From positions 167,718-231,717 of the forward strand of contig BEXV01000033.1 of assembly GCA_003118195.1 (NCBI GenBank): DNA of 64,000 nt, read 5' to 3'. A program made the translations under genes and the position numbers. This DNA is from Hemicentrotus pulcherrimus (lineage: Eukaryota; Echinodermata; Echinoidea; Camarodonta; Strongylocentrotidae). How positions within the stretch are numbered: position 1 is the first letter of the stretch; every line of letters starts with the position of its first letter. Shown piece after piece: positions 49,300 through 61,988 of the stretch. Under the pieces are notes generated by a model. It had not been told where the DNA came from and ran no database searches. It saw nothing but the letters and a program-made list of their open reading frames with translations.

Positions 49300-51970
49300 C
49301 AGCACCCCTAGTTGACTGTAGACTGGACACTGCTGCTAGTGCTGGGATGCAGACTTCACTTTGAATGCAGGATGACTTGTTTGATCTTCTACACAAAACA
49401 CATTGGTGATGATGATGACAACAGTGCAAGAATGGTAAGGTGGAATCAGTTGGAGGCATGGAAGGAAGGATGACATGAAATTTGAAACAAACTTTAAGAA
49501 GACAGAAATACAGTTTCAGAGGATGGACTGCGTCATGCACAGACAATTAAAGCTGAATAGACTGAATCGCTTGCTTTCATCTTCTTGACTCTACCCCAAT
49601 CTTGTTTCACATTGAGCCTTGCCTTTATGGTGTGCATGGGCAATTATCACTACTCACACCGGGTTCCTCTCTGAATTACCAATGAAACTCTATGCATTAT
49701 TTACATTTGCTAATGTGAGGTCACATGACCATCTCGGCCTCATCAACGAGAGATCCCTCCAAGGCCCCTAACCTTTCTTTCATCTTAACTCCCTGATTAT
49801 AATCCCACAAGATTTCTCACTCTTTATATCTCCTTAATGATGAAGGCTCTCTCTCTCTCTCACACTCTCTCTCATCCAGGATTAAGTGTTACACACACAC
49901 TGCTACTTGGGTAATAACAGCCAGCAGCTAAATATGCATGAAGAGAGGAGCATTCCTCCCTAGCAACGCATACAAGAGGATAACCCATCTTCTCACACCT
50001 CTCCATTCCTCATCTCTGTCAATCAAGCAAACTAACAGGGATGGGGAGTGCTCATATGCAAATAGGCACAACCAGGATGTGTCAAGTACGCAGCAATATA
50101 TTCTTTTTTAGCGAGAGAAGAGAAAAAAAACAGAAGAAAATGCCTCAGAAAAATGGCCGGTGCTTAAGAATTCTGGTAGAGGTGAATAGGTTTAGTAGAA
50201 GAGAGAGAGGGTTAGGGAGATGTTGGCCTGGAACAACAAGAGTTTAATGTCAACAACACACCAGGGAGTGCTACAGGAAGTAGAGGGGTAAAGAACCCTG
50301 GTCGAAAGGGGCAAATTAGACCAGGAGGGAAAACAAGGGGGATGGAAAGTCAGAGGACAGGTTAAGACGAGGAAGACGACGACGTCACAGACAAGTAGAA
50401 TGGAACATGGGAGAAATTCAAGCTGGAGATGCAACAGTTTTGAGATGTCTCTGTATCATGTGGCAACAAGCGGCAGCATTTCAGGCGTCACTTATGGCCT
50501 AGAGAGTCTGAAATGATACCACATTCTATTGATCCTTGATCTCAAACAACTTCTCAACATTTCCTTCCCTTTCCCCAGCATCAACCTGTCTTTTCTGGAA
50601 ATGTTTGTTGTTATAAACAACACGTTAGAGGATAAGGAATCAACTGACTAGTATTTCTATTTTACAAAACAGGACAATTGGGGAGTAGAGACCTAATATG
50701 GAATAATATTTCACAGAAATATTTTATCTTAACATCATTCCTTGCTACATACCACTCAGTACATTGATACAATAACCCCATCCATTCTATAGCTAAGCAT
50801 GTAAATCAAAATTACAATCTTGTTCCATGATTTAATACATTACAAGCTCCCACATTCTTCTTCACGTTCCCTCTTCTTATCTCTTATAAACAATTAATGT
50901 TATAGGCTACACCTTTGCAATGAAACTGTGACTATCACAAACAAATAAACATTGTCTCTCCTTGATACCATAAAGATACCCATGCATTCCAGCATCATAC
51001 TATAACAGGTCGCATCAAACATATCATTAATGTTTCTCATTAAAGCTTAGTACTTATCAATTCTGTCTACAATTCCATTGAAATTTGCAAGGTCTCTAGA
51101 ATAAATTTGAAGAAAGACATAATATCCAATCAACTATGTCTAATATGAACCAACTCTGTTTAATCTAATCCAAGATGATAAATAGAAGAGTCTTTCTTTA
51201 AGCTTTCATCAATGCCTGGCTTCCAACATACAAACATAAGTGCTTGATGCTGCGCTTCTTTGATCAAAGGTACCTACCAAATCAAACTATTAATACCTTG
51301 AGAGACAGAGACAGAGAGAGAGAGAGATGGAGAGAATAAAAGAAAGAGGGACTTATGGGAGTAAAGTAGGACTAAGTCAAAGGTGGGGTAAAGAAAGAGA
51401 AACCTTGGTGTCAAAACATCTCCCAGAGGTTGAAGCAGGAACACAATAGCTACCTCTCACACCTATTATACCTGGCGAGGCAGTAATCACCATAATTGAT
51501 GCAATTTGCATATGTAAATGAAATTATCCTGACCAAATGTCCTTGGGTAGGTATTAGAGACTTAATGCTGGCTAGGTGGAAGGGAGAGAGAAACCTTTAT
51601 CTATGATGATTACATAAAAGAGCGCCCAAGCTATAATGCTCATGCCATATAGCATATAGACATCAGAATAGTATCTCATTCCAACCGTTTTCCTTTGGTT
51701 CAACTTCTCTTTCTTTTCACTAATTCTCCATTGGGTGTGTGTTGGCTCATATCCTTTCTAGAAGTCAGACCAAAATTGCAAATTTTCTAATCTTGGAGAG
51801 AGGATTAAGATTGTGAATGAAGATTACCAGAAGACAATGCATACTGTCACAGCTTTAAAGGTAACCAAAAATAGTTTCCCATGACTACTTAGAATCTAAA
51901 CAACAGGTTGTTAAGTCAGTAAAAAAAATCTTCTTTCAAAAGTCTCAGTACTCATAATGTTATGTCTTCC
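49300..51970. other. Non-coding stretch without a gene
   Basis: Contains AGGTCACATGACCA at 49718-49731 (see findings), a CT patch near 49849-49871, and a GA patch at 51302-51330. No gene recognised. Confidence 0.45.
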
Positions 51971-51971
51971 A

Positions 51972-52043
51972 CCCCCCCCCCCCNNNNNNNNNNNNNNNNN
52001 NNNNNNNNNNNNNNNNNNNNNNNNNNNCCCCCCCCCCCCCCCC
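51972..52043. repeat. Poly-C tract interrupted by an assembly gap
   Basis: Twelve C, then 44 N (51984-52027), then sixteen C. The gap sits exactly inside the homopolymer. True length and content are unknown. Confidence 0.95.
51984..52027. other. Assembly gap (44 N)
   Basis: Run of N flanked on both sides by poly-C. Confidence 0.99.
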
Positions 52044-54627
52044 AGCTCTTCTCTCTATTATCCTCTTTTCTCCCTTTTCCCACCTCTGTACTTGAGTTAA
52101 ACTATCTGAACACCCATATATCAAATCAAATATGGTTTTCTCACATAAAGCAATGAGTGCGCAATTTAACTTCTTAATTAAGAGGGCATTTCTTAACGAT
52201 TTTCTAACATACTGCCAGAAAAAAAAATCAAATGACTATATGAAATGTCCATTCTTCTATTCCATCTCTCCAATACAGAATTGTTAAAATGCTTTGCCAC
52301 AATAAAATCACTGATACAATTCTGAAGTGTCAAACTGTCAATTATAGACCCCGCTTTGATACAGTCCCTGAAAATTAATTTCAAACCAAGTACCAAAAAA
52401 AAAACCTGTGAATATACTTAGAAATGAAGACATCATTTGACTTGAGATAATCAAGTTTGAGCACAGACCAATTCATCTAAGCATTCATGCCTGGTTAGTT
52501 CATGTATGTGAAGTCATTATACATACCCTTCACAACAAAAATCATCTCTTTAACTCCAGGTATGGGTCCTCTGTTGTAGAACAATTCAAAGAAGAGCAAA
52601 TAAAGATTGTATTCATCTTGAGATATTTGATGAAGCGGATGAAATCAAAGGAATCATCCAAGTGTCCATGCCTTATTTTGTTGTCACACTGTCACACTGA
52701 GTCAATAACGCTTTCTACAAAACTCTTCCTATCACTCCTTTACATCCAGGCACGGCTAGCTGAGCCAGCACACAATAATCAAATCATACTATGATTAGGA
52801 CAGGAAACACACAAGTTGAAGTATGTTTTTGTCCGATTGGCGGACTGGGATGATTCCAGAGCACCAGGGGTCAAAGGCCACTCAGAGGATATCCGCAGTA
52901 TATGAGATTCTATCTGCTTCATAATTAGCCATTTCTAGATGTATCATTACATGTCTTATCAATGACACATGTTGAAAAAGAAAGTCATTACTCACACCAG
53001 TTATTACAAGAAAACAAGTGTATGCAAGCCATACTCTTCAAGACTTAAGACTTGTTATGTGGGTTCATACTGAGAACAAACATTGAGATTAGGCTATTAG
53101 ATAATTAAAGATGATAACTATGATAAGTTATGAAAATAACATAGAGATATTACCTTCAATTCATACAAGAACTTCCAGACATCTTATTCCAAGATTGGGA
53201 GAGGTAAAACAGGTGCTCCGCCCTCACTGTATAGTCATCAACATAGAGTAAAACTGCCTTGTGAACTGTGAGAGAAAAACAGAGAGTTAAGATGACTTAA
53301 GCAGGCTACCCATTAAAGACTGTGCAACCAAACCTAGCCAATGCATTCAAGAACTACTCTACGTGTAGATGACGACTATTGTTCTTAACCATCCATTGGC
53401 CTTTTCTCTCCAAACCAATGAAAAGCGCTAGAGTTTGTAAAAGAATTCAATGAAAAGGCGGTGAGGCACAAACAGGGCTTCGCCAAATTAATGGGGTCAG
53501 AGTTATTGTACTCGCATGAGACCAGAACAAAAGGTGAGGAGAGAGAGAGAAAGAGAGGGGGAGGGTAGAGAGAAATAAAAAGAAACTTAGCATGCCGAAA
53601 GCTTCTCTATTGTGTCACAGGTAATATTGAATAGGAATTAGTGAAGAAAAAGATGTATGTTGAAAAGAATATTGAAGAATTGTGAGACGAGAAAGAGGAA
53701 GAGAGGAGGGGTTATTCACTGCGGTATTTATATTGAAATTATGTGAGTTATAATGAGGGATTACACACGCATATAGCTTAGAGGTAGAAACCATGGACTG
53801 AAATAACATGTAGAGATTGTAGCCAAACAGCGCAATGGCTCCCAATTGAGTTAACTCGTTAAGCTCTACGCTTGTGATTTACATATGCAAATGTAATTAA
53901 GGAGAGGCCTGCACCAACAAGAGTGTTGTGGTTGACTGGTTGGGAGCAGCGCATGAAATTACTACACTTCTGTAGGCAAGCTGGCTATCCTACGATATTA
54001 CCTGCTTTTCTTAGCTTGTTTATCTTTGTCTGTAAATGCAAATATTGTCTCTAGACAGTCAAAGCTTTAAGCCTAATTAGATTTTGATAAAACCCAGACA
54101 ACTCTTCAAATTAAAGTTTGAGCTGCTAATAAGGATGAGCCAGGTTTCACATGGTTTCATTAACGTCATCTATGAACTTGTGTTATGTGTTCTCAAGTGG
54201 AATGTAACTTGTAAGAAGCAATACCTAGGCTCGACCGACGGCCAAACTTGTGGTTTGATAGTCTTGATTTGATGAGTGCAGTGCTCCAGCAATTTCTTGG
54301 CTCTTCATCAGAGATAATCATGGCGAGTTTCATAAAATTCAACAACAACAAAAGTTTTCTAGATAGTATAGACAGCTTTGCTGATTAGTCTATGTCAAAT
54401 AATCTACATAGGGTAGACAGATTACATGGACCTGGGTAAACTTTTTATGAGCAAAATGACAATTCTTATCCTCTCACTTCATAACCCTCCTTCCTCTCGC
54501 TGCACCTTCCCTCTCCCTCAGTCTCTCCTCCTCTCTCTTTCTTTCTCACTCTCCCTCCCTCCCTCTACCCTTCTCTCTCTCCCTCTCTCCAGCTCATACT
54601 CTCTTCCCTTTCTCTCCAATTTGTCAG
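52044..54627. other. Non-coding stretch without a gene
   Basis: A GA-rich patch at 53536-53566 and a CT-rich pyrimidine patch at 54490-54625. No gene or transposon structure recognised. Confidence 0.45.
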
Positions 54628-55769
54628 TTTCCTACTAACATGCCCTTTTCAATAGTTATCATAATTTATTAAATGGTTTCACATTGTTTATTACATTACG
54701 TTGAATATAAACGGCCATAAGGAGATGAGGTAAAAATCTTCAACAAGCACTTTACCACAATATGTAACAAACAGAAATATCAAGTTTTTGTATGCAACAT
54801 ATAATCTGGTCCAATAAAGATTGTGTGCAGTCTGTGCAGCAATGGCAAAGCAAGAGTTAAACTTGCAAATCTATGAACCTAGCAAAATCTGGTCTCTATG
54901 ATTCCTCAAGATATCCCATGATATGAAGACAATCCAGTACTAGTAAGCCCACAATGTATGGCAGACACACTGGTCAAATCATTGAGATTTGCCAAGTTAG
55001 AGCAAGAGAGAGAGAAAGAGAGATATATAATGGGGCCTAGAAAGGTGGAGAAAGAAGGTTGCAGATGGAGACAGAGGGCATGAAAGAGAAAGAGACAGAC
55101 AGACAGACAGACATATAAAAGTGGAGAAAAGGAGACAGAATTAAGGAAGGAAGTGTTTCCTCACCAGCTATGAGGAAAATGGCCAATTGCAGGACTTGGA
55201 CAGAGCTAGACAAACAAGAGGGGAGAGACAGAAGAAGAAAAGATAAAAAGGAAAGGAAATAAAGACAGAAATAATGTTCCCACTCACTGGCTCGAGGCAT
55301 AACATTGCCTAAGTATTTTTCGTCTAGGGCTCAAATAAATGAATATTAGTCATGTGCTTTCCTGCTCATGCTCCAGCCACCACCAAGTCACCATATGAGC
55401 ATTCCGATAGCAGTGGATAGCACTGATCATGGTCAATTGGTGCAATGGTCAGAACTGACATTGATTTGGCCCAAGATGACCATTCAGTGACCAGACTAGA
55501 TGTAGGGTAGTGTCAAGGGCAGTCATGACTAGTCTTCTACAAACAGACTTTAGTAGTAGTATACTTGACACATGGTACATGAATGTGCAATTTACCAGTC
55601 ATATCAGGTCCTATATTATCAATCACAATAGGCCTGACTTCATCAGACCAAAGTTGCAAACTAGTCTGTTATTTTCAGACTCTGGATATTTTCCCAAGCT
55701 CGAAATTGCGTCTTCCCCAGACCGATACGCTAATCACAAACTAGCTGGGACAGGCGCAAATTAGCTCGG
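54628..55769. repeat. Tandem duplication, copy 1 (no MITE)
   Basis: This 1142-bp block recurs at 55771-57062. By visual alignment, the copies differ by at least six single-base changes (55381, 55388, 55413, 55430, 55628, 55722) and by one 150-bp insertion in copy 2. Apart from that insertion the lengths match exactly. Copy 1 ends directly at a single N (55770), which suggests an assembly join. Both copies carry the same meaningless 87-codon minus-strand frame and a (GACA)n run. Confidence 0.95.
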
Positions 55770-55770
55770 N
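55770..55770. other. Single ambiguous base at duplication junction
   Basis: One N exactly where copy 1 ends and copy 2 begins, consistent with a contig join rather than biological sequence. Confidence 0.9.
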
Positions 55771-57062
55771 TTTCCTACTAACATGCCCTTTTCAATAGTT
55801 ATCATAATTTATTAAATGGTTTCACATTGTTTATTACATTACGTTGAATATAAACGGCCATAAGGAGATGAGGTAAAAATCTTCAACAAGCACTTTACCA
55901 CAATATGTAACAAACAGAAATATCAAGTTTTTGTATGCAACATATAATCTGGTCCAATAAAGATTGTGTGCAGTCTGTGCAGCAATGGCAAAGCAAGAGT
56001 TAAACTTGCAAATCTATGAACCTAGCAAAATCTGGTCTCTATGATTCCTCAAGATATCCCATGATATGAAGACAATCCAGTACTAGTAAGCCCACAATGT
56101 ATGGCAGACACACTGGTCAAATCATTGAGATTTGCCAAGTTAGAGCAAGAGAGAGAGAAAGAGAGATATATAATGGGGCCTAGAAAGGTGGAGAAAGAAG
56201 GTTGCAGATGGAGACAGAGGGCATGAAAGAGAAAGAGACAGACAGACAGACAGACATATAAAAGTGGAGAAAAGGAGACAGAATTAAGGAAGGAAGTGTT
56301 TCCTCACCAGCTATGAGGAAAATGGCCAATTGCAGGACTTGGACAGAGCTAGACAAACAAGAGGGGAGAGACAGAAGAAGAAAAGATAAAAAGGAAAGGA
56401 AATAAAGACAGAAATAATGTTCCCACTCACTGGCTCGAGGCATAACATTGCCTAAGTATTTTTCGTCTAGGGCTCAAATAAATGAATATTAGTCATGTGC
56501 TTTCCTGCTCATGCTCCAGCCACTACCAAGCCACCATATGAGCATTCCGATAGCAATGGATAGCACTGATCAGGGTCAATTGGTGCAATGGTCAGAACTG
56601 ACATTGATTTGGCCCAAGATGACCATTCAGTGACCAGACTAGATGTAGGGTAGTGTCAAGGGCAGTCATGACTAGTCTTCTACAAACAGACTTTAGTAGT
56701 AGTATACTTGACACATGGTACATGAATGTGCAATTTACCAGTCATATCTGGGGCCTGTTTCATAAAACTTTTTATCTATAACAAATGCAAAATTTCTATG
56801 ACAAATTTGCTCTCAGCCAATCAGATGCCTTGATTTCAGTAGCTTATAACAGTAGCTTGTAACTTGTTATTGATATCAAGTTTTATGAAACAGGGCCCAG
56901 GTCCTATATTATCAATCACAGTAGGCCTGACTTCATCAGACCAAAGTTGCAAACTAGTCTGTTATTTTCAGACTCTGGATATTTTCCCAAGCTCGAAATT
57001 GCGTCTTCCCCAGATCGATACGCTAATCACAAACTAGCTGGGACAGGCGCAAATTAGCTCGG
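55771..57062. repeat. Tandem duplication, copy 2 (with MITE)
   Basis: Same block as 54628-55769 with at least six substitutions and the 150-bp element at 56749-56898. Sequence then continues into unique DNA (CTATTTTGG...), while the left flank of copy 1 is also unique, as expected if the two copies are alleles placed in tandem. Confidence 0.95.
56749..56898. mobile_element. 150-bp MITE with 22-bp terminal inverted repeats
   Basis: It begins TGGGGCCTGTTTCATAAAAC and ends with the inverse (GTTTTATGAAACAGGGCCCA, counting one shared A). The inverted repeats are about 22 bp with one mismatch. It is absent from the equivalent point in copy 1 (between 55605 and 55606). No open frame. The empty site shows no target duplication: flanks join directly apart from one shared base. 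It is a non-autonomous DNA element. The superfamily is not determined. Confidence 0.85.
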
Positions 57063-57836
57063 CTATTTTGGAAACAAGACCCAAGATTTCTCTGATATTT
57101 TCTAGACCAAACTGCCCGCTAATTGCAACTGCGGGCTGATGAAGCTGCAAATTAGCTGGCTAATTTGAGATCGAGCTAGTTAATATCACAGATTTTTTGA
57201 GTAACTTAGGCCTGATGAAGAGAGGCCTCATATATTCCCATGACCATTGGTGTAAATGGTAGTTGAAACTAGGCTGTGAACGATAGAAAAACTGGATATT
57301 TTGACATGATCATTACTTTGAGTTTAATAGAAGAGCTACCTGTATATCTATCGATACAAGCGCATGGTACATTGATCCGTCAGGTTAGCAAACACCCTCA
57401 AATCATCGTTCACCCTCCAGGGGCTATTTTGAATATTCAGAGAAAGAATTGTTTCTAAGAAGGACAATTCAGGGGCAGTCCCTCTACAGGTCTACTGGAA
57501 CTACTTCATTTCTTCTAAGGGTAAAATCCCAGTCAGCTTGTGAGCTTGAGGGCAGTAGAGAATATCATCTGCTGACAACTAGGAGGGAGCTAACTTTCTG
57601 TCAAATAATATTGCTTCATGCCCCTCTGAATCTCAATAGATATCTTGTCTACCGGTAAATCAGTGCTCCTCCACACTTTGTTAGCATCAAATAAGATTGA
57701 TCCGTGACTCCTCCTTCAGTATCTTTCTTAACATCATTAGATTGAAGTTCATTTGTCATATTCAAGGATGAACTCATTTTGTTTTACTTATATCTGCTGA
57801 GGTCCAGACTCCAGAATAGCATAACATCTCTGCATC
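57063..57836. other. Non-coding stretch
   Basis: The words GCAAATTAGCT recur near 57053 and 57150. No gene recognised. Confidence 0.4.
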
Positions 57837-57910
57837 ATCTGTTTGGAGCCAGAAGGGCATTGACTCCTAAGATTTGACAAAGTTTATGCTCTTCTTGCTC
57901 CAAACAGATA
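57837..57910. mobile_element. Small foldback hairpin, related to 7437-7530
   Basis: Left arm ATCTGTTTGGAGCCAGAAGG at 57837-57856 pairs with right arm 57891-57910 (CTTCTTGCTCCAAACAGATA) with about two mismatches around a 35-bp loop. The left arm resembles the arm of the foldback at 7437-7530. Probably a second, more decayed family member. Confidence 0.5.
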
Positions 57911-59899
57911 GTTTATATTAAAAAAGGATATAAAATAATGACAATAGTAGATAATTAATTAAGCTTTTACATAATACAATGTAAAGCGCATACTTTCAGA
58001 GACATATTTTGTACAATGCGCTATAGAAATATAACTGATTTGTTATTATTATTATTATTATGAGTTGACACCCTCTCTCAGCACACCATATGCAACAAGC
58101 TTCCATGGTATGAATCTAGAGACTAGTACAACTCCACTGACCACAGTGGCATTTGTCACAACTTGTAACGCTGCTGGCTATAAATAGAGAATGTCAGACA
58201 GACCCTAGCCTACTCTACTCTTAGCTGGCCAGGCCATCCTGCTTGCTATGAGCAGTGATGTCATCCTGAAAAACGGAAGGAACTCCGGCTTTCTATCTGT
58301 CTGCTCAGACAGGCAGCCTAACAAGGAAGGTCATAAACAGACTCTCACTCACTCAAACATAGATAGCCATATAGCACAGGATAAGATACCAATCTGGGTT
58401 AATATAAATTATTAGAAAGCTCAAACTCTCACCTAGCCACTCCTTCAATGCATGCTGGTATCAAAGCATAGAATGTCTAACCCCCTGTTTAAAAGTCCTA
58501 TTCATTTGTGTAGCGTTTTGAATAGTTCTCACCACTCCAACCTAAAGTATTACCTGGCATGCAAGAAGCTGATTAGCACGGCTGAATAGGTAACAATACA
58601 CCCCTCCTTCTCTTATTCCCTCCTCACCTTCATTAACCCTCTCTTTGTCTCTTTCTCTATTGCCTGCAGCCAGGTAGAAATCTTTGATTGGGGGGCTACC
58701 ATAGTGGACCTAGCTCCACCACCCCCCTCACTCATAGAGAAGAGGGGTCAGGGATAGTTCAATTACCGCTTAATTCTTATGGCAAACATGGCCCGCTTAT
58801 TTCACCAAAATTAATGATCTTTAGTAAGCTTGTAAGAAGATTGAATTTCAATTTTAAATCTTGAATTCTATTCATTAGAGTATGGTGGAATTCAACAAAT
58901 GCTGCTTCTACAAAATGACTGTAATATGAAAACAAGCAAACCCAAGAGTTGTTATAAAGATCTATATCATGAGAAAGAACTGGTTATGAAAATACAAAGG
59001 TAAAAGTGCGAGGCAATATTAAACTGTAGGTTCATTTTATGATTTGTTCAGGCATGGATGTAAGGTTCAGGGAAATATCCAAATCAGTGACTGTCATTAT
59101 AATTACAATCAACAAAAAAACCTACTACAAATGTCTAAGTCAAACATAGGCCACATAGAGACAGTCACTAATATCAAAAATTGAAAGAAAACTAATTCTA
59201 AGTTCAAATGACCGATTATTACATTCTGAACAAATTCATAAGGAGAATTCTTTACCACTACTCTCCACTGCATTTCCCCCTCACAATTTCAGTAGTTTGG
59301 CAAAAACAGAAGAAAAGGAAGAGAGACATTTTAATTCATTTGAACCACACTTTTTGCCATAAAAAAAAAGAATAAAGCATGACTGGATATTGACTGTAAG
59401 GATGGGTCTGGAATGAGAGACTAACAGCCTGACCATCCTGTAGGCTTGCCAGACAATTCATATAAGAACATGTGGTCAGTCTAGATTCCAGTCACAACTA
59501 ACTGAGGTGATGTGAGGACAAGGTACTACTTGACCATTGGCTTCTCAATGGTCAAGTCAAAGGCTGTCTGTCATGAATCATGTAATACTATGCTTATTTT
59601 GTTACAGTAGTAATTTGTAAAAGATTAGCCTGGAAGCTAGTGAGCTCTCAAGCACAGAGAGGTGTCATGCCCTTACTTAGATTTATCCCTTCATACAACT
59701 AGTACAATTAGTACAAAATAAAATACATTATTTCACTCTAGTATCAATACATCAAACTATTTCCCCCCTACATGTTACCTTCCTATGTAACAGGTGAATT
59801 TAATCCTATGTTATTCAATTTATTGAATATCTTTATCCATTCTTCCATCACTAATTCCCGATTTGCCTTTCTTTATTAATTAACCCTCTTTTCCCTTTC

Positions 59900-59903
<4 letters not shown>
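57911..59903. other. AT-rich stretch without a gene
   Basis: It contains an (ATT)n run at 58043-58061. No gene recognised. Confidence 0.45.

Positions 59904-59969
<66 letters not shown>
59904..59969. repeat. (TC)n microsatellite
   Basis: Uninterrupted run of about 33 dinucleotides. Confidence 0.95.
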
Positions 59970-59971
<2 letters not shown>

Positions 59972-60439
59972 ATTGCCCTTTAAAAATTTCTCACCTCAAT
60001 TAATACTAGTTCTAGATTCTCACATACAGTGTACTCTTGTTAATTATCTTCTCTTCCAAATCTTGTGATTTTGGTACAAAATAATAAACATGTCTTCACT
60101 TCATGTGGTAATAATTAACTCATTTGTTTGTACATTTTCTCTGAGGTATAAATTAACCATTACACAGAGCCATCTCTGGGCGTATGCTTAGAAGTAATGC
60201 TGATAATTACAATCTGTATAAACTGTTGACAGTTACAAAACAGTTATCCTGCAAGTAAATCTCTTTAGAATTAAAACCTTTAAATGAGATGGGTGGCAGG
60301 CATGGGATGAATGAGCCTCTTTCATTCTCTTTTCACTTTGCATGGAGTAAAGAGATTCAAAGGAAAATAAAAGGGAAGGTAGGAGGGTGATCAAGAGTTG
60401 GAAGGATTATGAGAAAGATAATAGAAAGAGAACCTAGCT
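59970..60439. other. Non-coding stretch without recognised features
   Basis: AT-rich, no gene or repeat seen. Confidence 0.45.
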
Positions 60440-60640
60440 GTAACAATAGACGCAAACCCTCTTTTAGAGGCTCCCATTTACATTGTGTGGCACCCAGGGA
60501 CCACTTCTATTTGAGCTGTTTAAAATGCAAAGTAGATTCTGCCTCGCTCAAGTGGACTGACACAATGCCAAGCCTGGCACTCATAATCAGCTCCCAATTT
60601 TACCAAATGGAAATTAGGCAACAAACATGATGAATCAAAA
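60440..60640. promoter_or_regulatory. Candidate conserved non-coding element
   Basis: Repeat-poor block with a GCCAAGCCTGGC near-palindrome (about 60569) and a CAAGTG word of NK2-homeodomain type (about 60549). Part of a 73-codon plus frame with no family resemblance. Function unproven. Confidence 0.25.
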
Positions 60641-61345
60641 GAAATATTGCGACACAGAGGGGAACAAAATACAGACCAAACAAAAAGCTCCAGACCTGTG
60701 GAAAATTGTTGAATCTACTAGAAATTTTTTAGCAAACAATGTCATGAATTAATCAAATATTTGAGATGCTTCAGATAATAAATGAGATGTGTTACGCTTT
60801 CTGAAAACTGGTTTCTAGTAGACTTGGTAATCCGTATTTAAATCTGTAAATCAAAGTTGAAAGCTTCTCAAAAGAAAGACAAGTAAAAATGTGATGAAGT
60901 GTACAATGACTAGAGCTATTCCATCATATACAATCATTGATCTGTAAAGCATGTCATTCCAATGAACCTTAATTTACATTGGAAGCAATGAGGGTTCTTC
61001 CCCTGTTTTTCCAGAAAAAGACTTGAAGAAGCAGCATGGATAGGGCGCTACATGAAGCGAGAATAAGTCGGAAGCGTACATCATCCAAGCCACTATCTTC
61101 CCCCGTGATGACGATAGTCCAAGAAAGCCCATCATCAAGTCATTTGATAGAGACTTAGGAAAATCTTGCCATCTCATTATTCATGCTTCCTTCTAGCTGT
61201 GAGATCACGTCAAGTCTCTAAGGCACAGAATTCACATGATTATGTAAATTGTATGATTACGGCAACAACAAAAAAACGCAAGGTGGAATAATGATGGAGA
61301 TAATGGAGAAGAGAGGGAAGAGGGAGAGTGGGAGAGAGAATTTAG
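60641..61345. other. Non-coding stretch
   Basis: No gene recognised. 60980-61190 has more even composition and a 67-codon minus frame with no recognisable motif. Confidence 0.4.
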
Positions 61346-61402
61346 TGGCCTGGCCTGGCCTGGGCAAGCCAAGCCAAGCCAAGCTGAGCTGAGCTGGGCT
61401 GT
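61346..61402. repeat. Compound pentanucleotide repeat
   Basis: (GGCCT)n passes into (AAGCC)n and then (TGAGC)n, three related pentamers in succession. Confidence 0.85.
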
Positions 61403-61948
61403 GGAGGAACGATGACGAGCAATGACGAATGAACTGTGAAGAAGACTCTTGTTTGAACACGCATCCACAGGATGACCCGAGAAATTTTCCGCCCGAGCGA
61501 CCGGGCAATTCTAAGCAAACTTGCGTTGCTTATTCAAGCTGCTGATATTATACGATTCAATTATGGCAGCCATCGTGACCTCAGTCGAAACAAAAACCAT
61601 CGCCTTTAAAATATGATTGAGAGGGGCACCGCTAATCCCGAAGTGAAGTCATAAGACCCCTTTTATAAACAAAAAAGAGGGATTTTGGCACGGAAGAGAA
61701 GAAGACAGGGTATGGGTTACCAGTTGAAAGGTGAGAGAAACTCAGAAAAATCACAGAATTTGTCTTATGGTATTGTGAGATATATGGGTCAAGTTTGTAT
61801 CACTACCACCTGTTGTACCCCACCCAAGGGTGAAAAGACCCCCCTGAAAACAATAGCTTGGCTTAATTAAACCCCTTTCCTGCTGAACTCCTTTTCACCG
61901 TAACCCAACCTTGCTTGGACAGGGGCTTTGATCCCTTCCCTGCTACTA

Positions 61949-61952
<4 letters not shown>

Positions 61953-61981
<29 letters not shown>
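61953..61981. repeat. (CT)n microsatellite
   Basis: About fourteen CT units. Confidence 0.9.

Positions 61982-61988
<7 letters not shown>

Noticed and set aside
55037..55300. An 87-residue frame that appears twice (also at 56180-56443)
   Set aside because: The second copy is due to the block duplication. The frame is low-complexity and shows no family signature.
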